NCBI GenBank assembly: GCA_946887155.1
Contig: CAMPKM010000049.1
Location: 1 to 12,139, forward strand
Length of the DNA stretch: 12,139 nt
Reading direction: 5' to 3'
Source: an uncultured Gemmatimonadota bacterium
GTDB lineage: Bacteria > Gemmatimonadota > Gemmatimonadetes > Gemmatimonadales > Gemmatimonadaceae
This document shows positions 5,808 through 12,139 of the stretch, piece after piece. The notes under the pieces were generated by a model that had not been told where the DNA came from, searched no databases, and saw only the letters and a list, made by a program, of their open reading frames with translations. Each line of letters begins with the position of its first letter. Within the stretch, counting starts at the first letter, position 1. A program made the translations under genes and the position numbers.

Positions 5808-6197
5808 ATGCCCTTTCTGCTGAAGATCGACTACGCCAACAAACGCGTCCTGGGGATCGGGTCGGGAACCGTCAACAGTACCGACTTCGCGGATTACATC
5901 CGTGAACGCGTCCGGGGCCGCATCTACGGCTATCCGCAGGTCATCGACCTGCGCCAGGCCGCGATCGACCTGCCGCCTGGCGAGACCCTGTTTGCCCATG
6001 CCATGATGATCAGGCAGGAAGCAAAAGCGGGCCCGATTCCCCGCACGGCCATCATCGCGCAACTGGGCACATTGAGTTTCGGCCATGCCAGGCAACTCGC
6101 CACCCAGATGTCTTTCGCGAAAGCCATGGTCGAGGTATTCACCAATATGGACGACGCGGAAACCTGGCTGGCGGCGGGGGTAAGCAGCACGACCTGA
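5808..6197 (+). CDS. small cytoplasmic protein, possibly STAS/SpoIIAA-like
   Basis: The 129-residue product has no signal peptide and no membrane segment. Its pattern is a beta strand with a 'VLGIGSGTVNSTDFADYIRE' segment, a central 'YPQVIDLRQA' strand around residues 42-51, then 'RTAIIAQLGTLSFGHARQLATQM' and a C-terminal 'VEVFTNMDDAETWLAAG'. That order (short strands, a conserved D-x-R after the third strand, a final 'F.d.deA..WL') is typical of small STAS-like proteins of unknown role, several of which sit near regulators. The ATG at 5808 is preferred over one at 5748 because the extra 20 residues are low in family character. The next gene starts 21 bases later with a good ribosome site, so the two are probably co-transcribed. 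Function is unknown and the fold assignment is tentative. Confidence 0.72.
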   Translation: MPFLLKIDYANKRVLGIGSGTVNSTDFADYIRERVRGRIYGYPQVIDLRQAAIDLPPGETLFAHAMMIRQEAKAGPIPRTAIIAQLGTLSFGHARQLATQMSFAKAMVEVFTNMDDAETWLAAGVSSTT

Positions 6198-6218
6198 ACG
6201 GCACGATGGGAGGCAGCG

Positions 6219-7916
6219 ATGGTACCTCTGGCGCGACACCTCCACCTCATCGCGATGGCCATGTTGACCATGACGACGGTCAGCAGTGCGCAGGTCATCC
6301 GCGGCACGGTCTCCGATCGCGGCGGTTCACCAGCCTCCGGCGCCGTCGTTACCCTCTCGCGCGCTGCGGCGAACGATTCCACCGCCGGGACCGACATCCG
6401 CACCGTCCTCGCCGACATCCGCGGATCGTATTCGGTCCGGACACCAGCGCCGGGCCGCTATCGCATCATCGTCAGGCGCATCGGTGCACGCCCCTATCGT
6501 TCCGACGTGATGGTGATCGACGCGGGACAGACCATCCAGCACGACGTGAGCCTCGAACCGTTGCTGCCGGGCATCTCCTCGATGGCGCTGCCGGAGATCC
6601 GCGTGACCCGTGCTACGCCGTGCCGGACCGACGCTGCCAACGCGATGCGGATTGCCACACTCTGGAACGACGCGCGCACCGCGCTGCTGGCGTCGGAGGC
6701 CTCGTCAGGCAGCGGTCAGGCAGAGGGAATGCTGATCCGGTATTCGCGCCAACTCGATCCGCGACCGGAGCGAGAGGATTCGGTCCTCACCGAGGTGCTT
6801 CAGGTGTTCGACAACGCCGACGTCGGGAACGCTCGCGGCTTCGAGAGCATCTCCGGTGATTCGCTCTCGGCGATCGGATACTGGAGACGCATTGGCGGCG
6901 TGGTCACGTTCTTCGGACCCGACGCGAAAGCGATGCTCTCGGAAGCATTTGTCCGCGACCATTGCTTCAACCTGATCGAGGCCATGACCGAAGAGCGCGA
7001 CTCGATCGGTCTGTTCTTCCAGCCGGTGCCGGGGCGATCATCGCTCAGCGCACCGCCGGAAATCCGCGGGGCCGCCTGGTTCGACGCCGCCAATTCCCGG
7101 CTCATGCGCATCGAATTCAACTGGAACAAGCTGCCGCTCAATGTTTCGACCGACGGCCTTGGTGGCAATCTCACGTTCACGTGGTCGGCGGACGGTGTGG
7201 CCCATGTCGACCGATGGGAGCTCCGGATGCCGCAAGTGGTCATCGAGCAGCAGGAGCTCGGCTTCGCGACAAAGACAGTCCCTCACGTCGGTGTCGTGGA
7301 AGAGGGCGGCGTGGTGTTCAGTGACAGTTCGGCGACGTCTCCTGGCTATGGCTCGGTGACTGGCGACCTGAAAATCCAGGGACGCCGGCCGCTCGTGGGC
7401 GCACGCATCCGAGTCCTCGGCACCACGATCAGTACCGAGACGGACCAGGCGGGGAAATTCGTACTCGACAGCGTGCCCGCCGGCCTGCGCGTCATCGTCG
7501 CCGATCATCCGGCCCTGTCCGTCTACGGGTTGCGCGCCGCGGCCCAGCGTGTCCTGCTCGACGCCGGTGCGACACGCGAATTCTCGCTGCTGGCGCCGGG
7601 CCCGGAGGAGGTGGCCGCGACGCTCTGTGGCACCGGCGCATTCGCCGACGGACGATCCGTGCTGCGCATCACCGTGGTCGACAGCGCCACCGCCCAGCCG
7701 TTAGGCGGCGTGCGGTTGAAGCTGAATGGACCTGGCGTCCCCGTGGCTGACAGCACCGAACACGAAACCGACGCCAACGGCATTACGCTCTTCTGCTCGT
7801 TGCGTCCCGGCGAGCCACTCACGCTGACCAACGCCAGGGGAACAGTCCTGCTGAGCGAGTTTAGCCTGGCCCGGAACATCATTGCGGTCCGGCAGGTCTG
7901 GCTCCAGCGACCCTGA
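6219..7916 (+). CDS. secreted protein with carboxypeptidase-regulatory-like domains
   Basis: This is a 565-residue exported protein. It has a signal peptide at residues 1-24 ('...MLTMTTVSSA|Q'), then a carboxypeptidase-D regulatory-like domain at about 26-115 ('IRGTVSDRGGSPASGAVVTLSR' to 'VSLEPL'). A central region of about 250 residues contains 'CRTDAANAMRIATLWNDARTALLASEAS', 'TFFGPDAKAMLSEAFVRDHCF' and 'PEIRGAAWFDAANSRLMRIEFNW', a layout I associate with Gemmatimonadota. Two further beta-sandwich repeats follow at about 376-450 and 480-560. The start has the clear ribosome site GGGAGG at 6208-6213. It is probably periplasmic or surface-exposed. No catalytic motif is visible, so its role is unknown. 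Its 3' end is 5 bases from the convergent gene at 7922, with no obvious terminator between them. Confidence 0.88.
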   Translation: MVPLARHLHLIAMAMLTMTTVSSAQVIRGTVSDRGGSPASGAVVTLSRAAANDSTAGTDIRTVLADIRGSYSVRTPAPGRYRIIVRRIGARPYRSDVMVIDAGQTIQHDVSLEPLLPGISSMALPEIRVTRATPCRTDAANAMRIATLWNDARTALLASEASSGSGQAEGMLIRYSRQLDPRPEREDSVLTEVLQVFDNADVGNARGFESISGDSLSAIGYWRRIGGVVTFFGPDAKAMLSEAFVRDHCFNLIEAMTEERDSIGLFFQPVPGRSSLSAPPEIRGAAWFDAANSRLMRIEFNWNKLPLNVSTDGLGGNLTFTWSADGVAHVDRWELRMPQVVIEQQELGFATKTVPHVGVVEEGGVVFSDSSATSPGYGSVTGDLKIQGRRPLVGARIRVLGTTISTETDQAGKFVLDSVPAGLRVIVADHPALSVYGLRAAAQRVLLDAGATREFSLLAPGPEEVAATLCGTGAFADGRSVLRITVVDSATAQPLGGVRLKLNGPGVPVADSTEHETDANGITLFCSLRPGEPLTLTNARGTVLLSEFSLARNIIAVRQVWLQRP

Positions 7917-7921
7917 CGAAT

Positions 7922-8392
7922 TCAGCCCGTCAGGCAGCGCGGCGATTCAGGCACTCGATCCCGCCCGACCAACGTCAGGCCGATGTCGCCGGTCTGCCGA
8001 TCGATCACCACCCAGGCGGGATGATCTTCGGCGAGGTCGAACAGCACGACCCAGTCGCCGGGCAACCCTGTCGAGCCGGTGTTGTTCAGGACCACGATGC
8101 GCGCACATAGCGGATTCCAGGGATCGCCCGGCCTACGTCCGGGCCGAAGTTGACCCGCCTGCTCGACGGCCCGCGCCGCGACTTCCAGCAGGTTGCAGCG
8201 CGGCGACCTCCCCAGCGTGCTGTCCGCCAGCGACCACGCCCGGGGAACCGGGTTGGGGCAGGGGGCGCGAAACGCGACCTGCCGCATAACGAGTGAATCC
8301 CGGAACGTCACCGGGCCGATGTCCTGCGACTGGGCGCCGATGGGCGCGGTCGAGAGACAGGTTGCGACGCCGGTCGCCCACCAGCGGAGCAT
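7922..8392 (-). CDS. small secreted hypothetical protein with four cysteines
   Basis: From ATG at 8392-8390 the product is 156 residues. It has a signal peptide ('MLRWWATGVATCLSTAPIGAQ', cleavage near 20), followed by a domain with four cysteines in the mature part (C45, C66, C96, C153), enough for two disulfides. Residues 113-143 ('DWVVLFDLAEDHPAWVVIDRQTGDIGLTLVG') look like a strand-turn-strand with a 'VIDxxTGxI' turn, as in PepSY-like and similar export-associated folds, but I do not recognise a family. A TTG at 8404 in the same frame would add four residues and leave only 3 bases after the upstream stop. It lies 15 bases or fewer downstream of the lipoprotein gene on the same strand, so the two are likely one transcript. 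Confidence 0.7.
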   Translation of the reverse strand: MLRWWATGVATCLSTAPIGAQSQDIGPVTFRDSLVMRQVAFRAPCPNPVPRAWSLADSTLGRSPRCNLLEVAARAVEQAGQLRPGRRPGDPWNPLCARIVVLNNTGSTGLPGDWVVLFDLAEDHPAWVVIDRQTGDIGLTLVGRDRVPESPRCLTG

Positions 8393-8407
8393 GGCCCGCG
8401 ACAACGA

Positions 8408-9415
8408 TCAGCGCCTGACGCGGGTCAGCGTCTGTGACCGCGTGGGATCCCACGTGCCCTGGAACGGCTCCGTCGTGGACGCACGCTTGAGGTCGAAGTG
8501 CCGCGCCCGCATCACCGTATCTGCTACGTCGGCGTAGGTCTCGATCGCGGTCAGTGAATCGATGTTGACGAGCCAGAACACGCGCTTGCCGACCTGCTGC
8601 CAGCTTCCGCGCAACCCGTCGCAGCCAGTGCTCGTGACCGATCTCGTCAGGCGCTGCGTACGGGTCGCCGCCGCCAGGACCGTCGACGCAAACGTGAGCG
8701 TGCAGCCGGCCGGCGTTCGCCACCGGGTGCCCGAAACGCTCGATGCGCGACCCGCACCGGGCCGCGTCGCCCAGTCAGTTTCACCAACGGCTTTCAGCGT
8801 TCGCGTGACTTCATAGGTGGCCTTCGCGGCACGAACCTCGATGACGCGCGTCGCGCGCACCACGACCGACGCGTCGCGATCGGGACGCCAGCTTCGCGGA
8901 CCACCGCGGCGCAGTGGATACCGTCGCAGCAACATCGTTGAATCGTCGACGAAATCGCCGTAGAACTCGACGCTCCAGTTGCCGGCGAGAGGCATCCAGA
9001 GAAACACGCGGCCTGCCGAGATCTGCCAGAAACCGGTGTGATTGTGGCATCCCTCGGCGCCGAGCTTCTTGGTGGGCAGCGGCGCCGATTCACTCGTCGC
9101 GAGTATGTCTGCTTCGCCGGTGAAGTGAACCTCGCACGAGTCGCCGAGTTTCCATTTGCTGCCGTCGACGGCCACACCGCCGACGGAACCAGTCAGCGCC
9201 GCCTCCGCCCAGTCGGTCTCCGCAACCGCCCGGAAGCCAGCCGGTGGGTCGAAGCTGGACGAGTCGGTAACGAGGGCCTGTTCGAACGTGAGCGAAGCCG
9301 GCGCCGCCGCCGTTTCCGTCGCAGCCGAACTGCCCGCGCCGCCACACCCGGAGGACAGGATGATGCCGAAGGAGAGAGAAAGCGCCGGAATTCGATGTCG
9401 AACCTGATCGTTCAC
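8408..9415 (-). CDS. putative lipoprotein with two tandem copies of one domain
   Basis: Read from GTG at 9415-9413, the product is 335 residues. A basic start and hydrophobic run ('HRIPALSLSFGIIL') lead to 'SSGC', with C24 as a possible lipidation site; the -3 residue is Ser rather than Leu, so the lipobox is imperfect. The mature part holds two homologous domains: residues 61-170 ('FRAVAETDWA', 'SKWKLGDSCEV', 'EGCHNHTGFWQISAGRVFLWM', 'LLRRYPLRR') and 207-311 ('LKAVGETDWA', 'TRWRTPAGCTL', 'TGCDGLRGSWQQVGKRVFWLV', 'RARHFDLKR'). Each copy keeps one cysteine pair (C94/C123 and C238/C265). An in-frame GTG at 9487 would give 359 residues but an unusually long stretch before the signal. No enzyme motif is visible; a binding or structural envelope role is possible. 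Confidence 0.72.
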   Translation of the reverse strand: MNDQVRHRIPALSLSFGIILSSGCGGAGSSAATETAAAPASLTFEQALVTDSSSFDPPAGFRAVAETDWAEAALTGSVGGVAVDGSKWKLGDSCEVHFTGEADILATSESAPLPTKKLGAEGCHNHTGFWQISAGRVFLWMPLAGNWSVEFYGDFVDDSTMLLRRYPLRRGGPRSWRPDRDASVVVRATRVIEVRAAKATYEVTRTLKAVGETDWATRPGAGRASSVSGTRWRTPAGCTLTFASTVLAAATRTQRLTRSVTSTGCDGLRGSWQQVGKRVFWLVNIDSLTAIETYADVADTVMRARHFDLKRASTTEPFQGTWDPTRSQTLTRVRR

Positions 9416-9879
9416 ACGCGCGAGTCCGCTGAGGGTTTTGAACTGCGAGTTTACGCTGCTGCGCGAATGATCGCGGAGATTGCACACCGAACCGCGGGCT
9501 TACTCCTCCGCGCTCAGGCGAAGAGGATAGTGCGCGGCGATCAGGTTGACGGCAATCCGGCGGCGTGGTCTCTTGAAAGGACTCTCGTTGGCCGAATGCT
9601 GCGATCGGCGCAATCGCAGAAACTGTGGCACAGGGCCGACTTTCGGAGTTCGGGTGGTGTCGCGAACAGGCTACGGTACTTACCACGGTTGTTGCATGTA
9701 TAATGATCACAACCAGTTAGCCGGGCGTTGCCATGGCACGGCGACTGCAAATCGGGCCGCCGAGGGGACGTGCGTCCGTCAGGGAAGCGGCTCCGGAACA
9801 GTCGTCCGCCCGAAGCAGGCGCACTCTCCCCTCGCCAAGCTGCTGATTCATCAGAGACCTACCACCAACGGCTGCTCAC
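9416..9879 (+). other. non-coding interval between divergent genes
   Basis: No convincing gene is seen in these 464 bases. Frames that stay open here encode Arg/Cys/Gly-rich sequence without domain character. The interval must hold the promoter of the minus-strand lipoprotein gene and probably that of the plus-strand lspA-like gene. Visible items are a TATAAT at 9699-9704, the 10-base palindrome TGCCATGGCA at 9729-9738, and a minus-strand GGAGGAG (9509-9503) that is about 15 bases from the alternative GTG at 9487 and so poorly placed. A 37-codon Arg-rich frame starting at ATG 9732 is probably chance. Confidence 0.5.
9699..9704 (+). promoter_or_regulatory. possible -10 element for the lspA-like gene
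   Basis: A perfect TATAAT lies about 175 bases upstream of the GTG at 9880, in a stretch otherwise rich in G and C. A TG precedes it directly rather than one base away. The best -35 candidate at usual spacing, TACTTA at 9677-9682, is a poor match. A promoter here would give a long 5' leader. Evidence is limited to the -10 match. Confidence 0.4.
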
Positions 9880-10608
9880 GTGACTGAGTCGGCGCGCCCG
9901 CTGAAGGTTCTGGTTCGCATCGCGATGCTGGTCGCCATTGGCGACTGGCTGACGAAGGCCGCCGCGTCGCGCCTCGTCGGCGCCGAGCCCGTGGTGCTGG
10001 CCGATGGTCTCCAGTTCGCCGTGGTGCATAACGCGGGCACGGCATTCGGGTTCAGCGCCGGCGCCTACACCTGGCAGCTCAACCTGGCGCTGACGCTGGC
10101 CGCGATCGCGCTGATGATTCCAGTCGCGCGCGACCTGGCTCGCGTCGACGTAGCGGCGCCCCGGGCGCTGGGACTGATCGTCGGCGGCGCCATCGGCAAT
10201 TTCGCCAGCCTGGTCATCACACCGCCGGGCGTCGTTGACTTCATCTCGGTCAGCATCGGGGCGCACTCCGAGCTCATTTTCAACGTCGCCGACCTCGCCG
10301 CTTACATCGGGTTGGCGATGATGCTGCGCACCGGTTTCCTGATCGTGGCGGAGATGCGTCGCCATGCCAGGCCGCGCAAGTCAGCGCTGGTGCAGCACTG
10401 GACGATCAAGGGAAGGCAGGGCTTCACGGACCGCGAGGTGGTCCGGCCGATCGCCATCGCCGACATGGTCATGCAGGTGAACGAGTTGGAGGTGCCGCGC
10501 CCGGAATCGGTCCGCCGGACGGAGCTTGTCGACCTGGACGCGGCCATTGCCGACCCGAAGGTGATCGACATCCGCCCGCACCTCTCCAAGGCTGACGGGA
10601 ACGGGTAG
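9880..10608 (+). CDS. lspA: divergent signal peptidase II with C-terminal hydrophilic tail
   Basis: The first 160 or so residues are a signal peptidase II, the inner-membrane aspartyl protease that cleaves prolipoprotein signal peptides. Landmarks are 'DWLTK' at 22-26 (D22, K26), 'VHNAGTAFGF' at 49-58, 'GGAIGN' at 102-107, 'VVDFI' at 118-122 and 'FNVAD' at 134-138. The catalytic aspartates should be D120 and D138, and both are present. The family's 'GNxxDR' reads 'GNFASL', so the conserved Asp and Arg are replaced by S110 and L111, which is unusual. Typical LspA is about 160-170 residues; this protein has 242, with a charged, probably cytoplasmic tail of about 75 residues that I do not recognise. 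The GTG start at 9880 puts the first helix in the normal position. It is probably active but may differ in substrate handling or globomycin sensitivity. Confidence 0.82.
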   Translation: MTESARPLKVLVRIAMLVAIGDWLTKAAASRLVGAEPVVLADGLQFAVVHNAGTAFGFSAGAYTWQLNLALTLAAIALMIPVARDLARVDVAAPRALGLIVGGAIGNFASLVITPPGVVDFISVSIGAHSELIFNVADLAAYIGLAMMLRTGFLIVAEMRRHARPRKSALVQHWTIKGRQGFTDREVVRPIAIADMVMQVNELEVPRPESVRRTELVDLDAAIADPKVIDIRPHLSKADGNG

Positions 10609-10648
10609 GACTGGTCGCGCAGGCGACGAAATCGCGGATAACGCCGGG

Positions 10649-10654
10649 TACAAT
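10649..10654 (+). promoter_or_regulatory. possible -10 box of the pyr operon
   Basis: TACAAT at 10649-10654 lies 40 bases before the pyrR start, in the 80-base gap after lspA. Transcription would begin near 10661, making the hairpin at 10665-10685 almost the whole leader. No good -35 element is seen 16-18 bases upstream, so this is tentative and read-through from lspA is possible. Confidence 0.35.
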
Positions 10655-10664
10655 TCCGCCGCGC

Positions 10665-10685
10665 GGGGAGCGATATTGGCTCCCC
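10665..10685 (+). promoter_or_regulatory. leader hairpin directly upstream of pyrR
   Basis: GGGGAGC (10665-10671) and GCTCCCC (10679-10685) form a perfect 7-bp GC-rich stem with a 7-base loop GATATTG. It ends three bases before the pyrR ATG at 10689. No T tract follows, so it is not an intrinsic terminator. The only strong purine-rich, SD-like stretch near the start is the 5' arm itself, so folding should hinder ribosome binding. PyrR proteins are RNA-binding in many bacteria, so autoregulation of translation through this hairpin is plausible. The hairpin is seen directly; its role is inferred. Confidence 0.55.
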
Positions 10686-10688
10686 AGA

Positions 10689-11240
10689 ATGCCAGGTAAG
10701 CCGACCGTTGTGCTCGACGCCCGGTCCATGGCCCGCACACTGCGACGCATGGCCGATGAGGTCGTCGAGATTTTTTCAGGAACCGATGACCTGATCCTGG
10801 TCGGCATTCAGCGACGTGGCGTGCAACTCGCCGAGCGGATCGCTGACTTCATCGACGAGCGGGAAGGCGTGCGCATTACCCGCGGCGCGCTCGACATTAC
10901 GCTGTATCGCGACGACCTGCAGACGATCGGTCCGCGCCCAGTTGTCGGGAAAACAAGCCTGCCGCTGAGTCTCGACAACCGCAACGTGGTCATCGTCGAC
11001 GACGTCCTCTACACCGGCCGCACCGTGCGTGCGGCGCTGGACGAACTGGCGGACTTCGGTCGCCCGTCACGGATCGCGCTGGCGGTGCTGGTGGATCGCG
11101 GTGGACGGGAACTCCCGATCCATGCGGACGTCGTGGGCAAGACGGTCCAGGCGGCGTCGCACCTGCGCGTCGACGTCCTGATCTCCGACCTGGACGGCGA
11201 AGAAGGGGTCGTCATCGTGCCGAGGCAGGAGGAAGGATGA
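10689..11240 (+). CDS. pyrR: pyrimidine operon regulator / uracil phosphoribosyltransferase PyrR
   Basis: The 183-residue product has normal PyrR length and the type I phosphoribosyltransferase fold. The N-terminus reads '[21 protein letters not shown]', followed by '[17 protein letters not shown]' at 35-51, the PRPP-binding loop '[19 protein letters not shown]' at 100-118, and the PyrR-typical '[18 protein letters not shown]' at 134-151. In many bacteria PyrR binds UMP/UTP and pyr mRNA to turn down pyrimidine synthesis and has weak uracil phosphoribosyltransferase activity. The ATG at 10689 follows a 21-base hairpin and lacks a separate Shine-Dalgarno. Its stop overlaps the pyrB start as ATGA, so the two genes are translationally coupled. 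PyrR probably controls its own operon here; direct evidence is limited to the leader hairpin. Confidence 0.94.
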   Translation: MPGKPTVVLDARSMARTLRRMADEVVEIFSGTDDLILVGIQRRGVQLAERIADFIDEREGVRITRGALDITLYRDDLQTIGPRPVVGKTSLPLSLDNRNVVIVDDVLYTGRTVRAALDELADFGRPSRIALAVLVDRGGRELPIHADVVGKTVQAASHLRVDVLISDLDGEEGVVIVPRQEEG

Positions 11241-12139
11241 GCAGTCCCGTGCTGGGCAAGGACCTTCTCGGTCTTGAGGAGCTCAGCGCGGAGCAGATTC
11301 GACTCATTCTCGACACCGCCGGGCCGCTGAAGGAGATCAGCGAGCGGACGATCAAGAAAGTCCCGGCGCTGCGCGGGATGACGATCGTCAACCTGTTCTT
11401 CGAGGCGTCGACGCGCACGCGCATCTCGTTCGAGTTTGCCGAGAAGCGATTGTCAGCCGACACGGTGAATGTGGCGGCGTCGACGTCGAGCGTGTCGAAG
11501 GGGGAAACCCTGGTCGACACGGCGCGCAACCTCGAGGCGATGCGGATCGACATGGTGGTGATCCGGCACGGGTCATCGGGCGCGGCGCAGTTCCTCGCTG
11601 ACCGGATCGAGTCGAACGTGATCAACGCCGGCGACGGGACGCACGAACACCCGACGCAGGGGCTGCTCGACCTGCTGACGTTGCGCGACCGCCTTGGCGA
11701 CCTGAAGGGCCGGCGGGTCTGCATCTGCGGCGACGTGCTGCATTCGCGCGTGGCGCGGTCGAACATCTGGGGGCTCAAGAAGCTGGGCGCCGAAGTGGGC
11801 GTCTGCGGCCCGCGGTCGCTGCTGCCTAACGCGGTGGATGAACTCGGCGTCCAGGTGTTCGACCGGATCGAGGCGGCGATCGAGTGGGCCGAGGCGCTGA
11901 ATATCCTGCGGCTGCAACTGGAGCGGATGCAGGGCGGCTACATCCCATCGCTGCGCGAATACAATCGCGTGTTCGGGGTGACGCGCGAGCGTCTCGAGCG
12001 CGCCCCGCGCGACATCGTGATCATGCACCCGGGTCCGATGAATCGCGGCGTGGAGATCGATTCCGACGTCGCCGACGGGCCTCACAGCGTGATCCTGGAC
12101 CAGGTCACGAACGGGGTCGCGGTCCGCATGGCGGTGCTG
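11237..12139 (+). CDS. pyrB: aspartate carbamoyltransferase catalytic subunit (3' end beyond window)
   Basis: The 301 visible codons encode aspartate carbamoyltransferase, which joins carbamoyl phosphate and aspartate in the first committed step of pyrimidine synthesis. The carbamoyl-phosphate loop 'STRTR' is at 58-62 in '[13 protein letters not shown]', and the second loop 'SVSKGET' at 85-91 supplies K88. '[10 protein letters not shown]' spans 132-141, '[11 protein letters not shown]' 165-175, 'RLQLERM' 225-231, and '[12 protein letters not shown]' with '[24 protein letters not shown]' reach the window edge. Ending at that last motif means only a few residues are missing. The ATG at 11237 overlaps the pyrR stop by 4 bases and is preceded by AGGAGGAAGG, a strong ribosome site. 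The usual next gene, pyrC, would lie just outside the window. Confidence 0.96.
   Translation, partial: MSSPVLGKDLLGLEELSAEQIRLILDTAGPLKEISERTIKKVPALRGMTIVNLFFEASTRTRISFEFAEKRLSADTVNVAASTSSVSKGETLVDTARNLEAMRIDMVVIRHGSSGAAQFLADRIESNVINAGDGTHEHPTQGLLDLLTLRDRLGDLKGRRVCICGDVLHSRVARSNIWGLKKLGAEVGVCGPRSLLPNAVDELGVQVFDRIEAAIEWAEALNILRLQLERMQGGYIPSLREYNRVFGVTRERLERAPRDIVIMHPGPMNRGVEIDSDVADGPHSVILDQVTNGVAVRMAVL

Noticed and set aside
1087..7707. The CGTTAGGC strings resemble part of integron attC sites.
   Set aside because: They lie inside intact genes, lack the paired inverse core and the imperfect palindrome, and no integrase is present.
9732..9845. A 37-codon Arg-rich frame in the leader of the lspA-like gene, considered as a leader peptide.
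   Set aside because: There is no ribosome site, no run of a regulatory codon and no attenuator-like hairpins; chance is the better explanation.
9546..9887. A 113-codon plus-strand open frame between the lipoprotein and lspA-like genes.
   Set aside because: It has an Arg/Cys/Gly-rich composition, no ribosome site, no domain features, and spans the TATAAT candidate.

Overview
The window is GC-rich bacterial DNA, most likely from a member of the Gemmatimonadota. The evidence is indirect. The 565-residue secreted protein at 6219-7916 has the family style common in that phylum: a carboxypeptidase-regulatory-like domain, then a 'FxxPDAxxxLSExFxxxHCF' stretch and a 'PEIRGxxWFD' stretch. A second, shortened protein of the same style lies at 4856-5293. 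No rRNA or marker gene is present to confirm the placement.

Layout from left to right. (1) 115-4971 is a tightly packed plus-strand operon: an RraA-type aldolase, a class V aminotransferase, a dicarboxylate/amino-acid:cation symporter, and the large and small subunits of a LeuC/LeuD-type hydro-lyase. Adjacent genes overlap or lie 4 bases apart. No leucine-synthesis partner (leuA, leuB) is present and both hydro-lyase subunits carry unusual active-site residues, so this looks like an uptake-and-degradation pathway for a branched or unsaturated dicarboxylic amino acid. A possible divergent regulator starts at the left edge. (2) 4856-5293 (minus) is a shortened secreted protein whose 3' end overlaps the 3' end of the leuD-like gene. 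(3) 5399-5732 holds a good promoter and two tandem serine tRNA genes (anticodons CGA and GGA), separated by a palindromic REP-like repeat cluster and a likely terminator. (4) 5808-7916 (plus) encodes a small cytoplasmic protein resembling STAS-type domains, then a large secreted protein. (5) 7922-9415 (minus) holds a small secreted protein and, upstream of it, a putative lipoprotein made of two copies of one domain. (6) 9416-9879 has no convincing gene but includes a TATAAT box. (7) 9880-10608 is a divergent signal peptidase II with a long hydrophilic tail. (8) 10689 to the right end is the start of a pyrimidine operon: pyrR, then pyrB cut by the window edge, with a perfect 7-bp hairpin directly before the pyrR start.

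The part most worth follow-up is the five-gene operon. A transporter, transaminase, hydratase and pyruvate-forming aldolase can be chained into a complete route, for example from 4-methyleneglutamate to two pyruvates. That chain is inference. Other points are the loss of acidic sodium-site residues in the symporter, the missing DR pair in the LspA homologue, the pyrR leader hairpin, and an 8-mer (CGTTATGC) that occurs six times in various reading frames.
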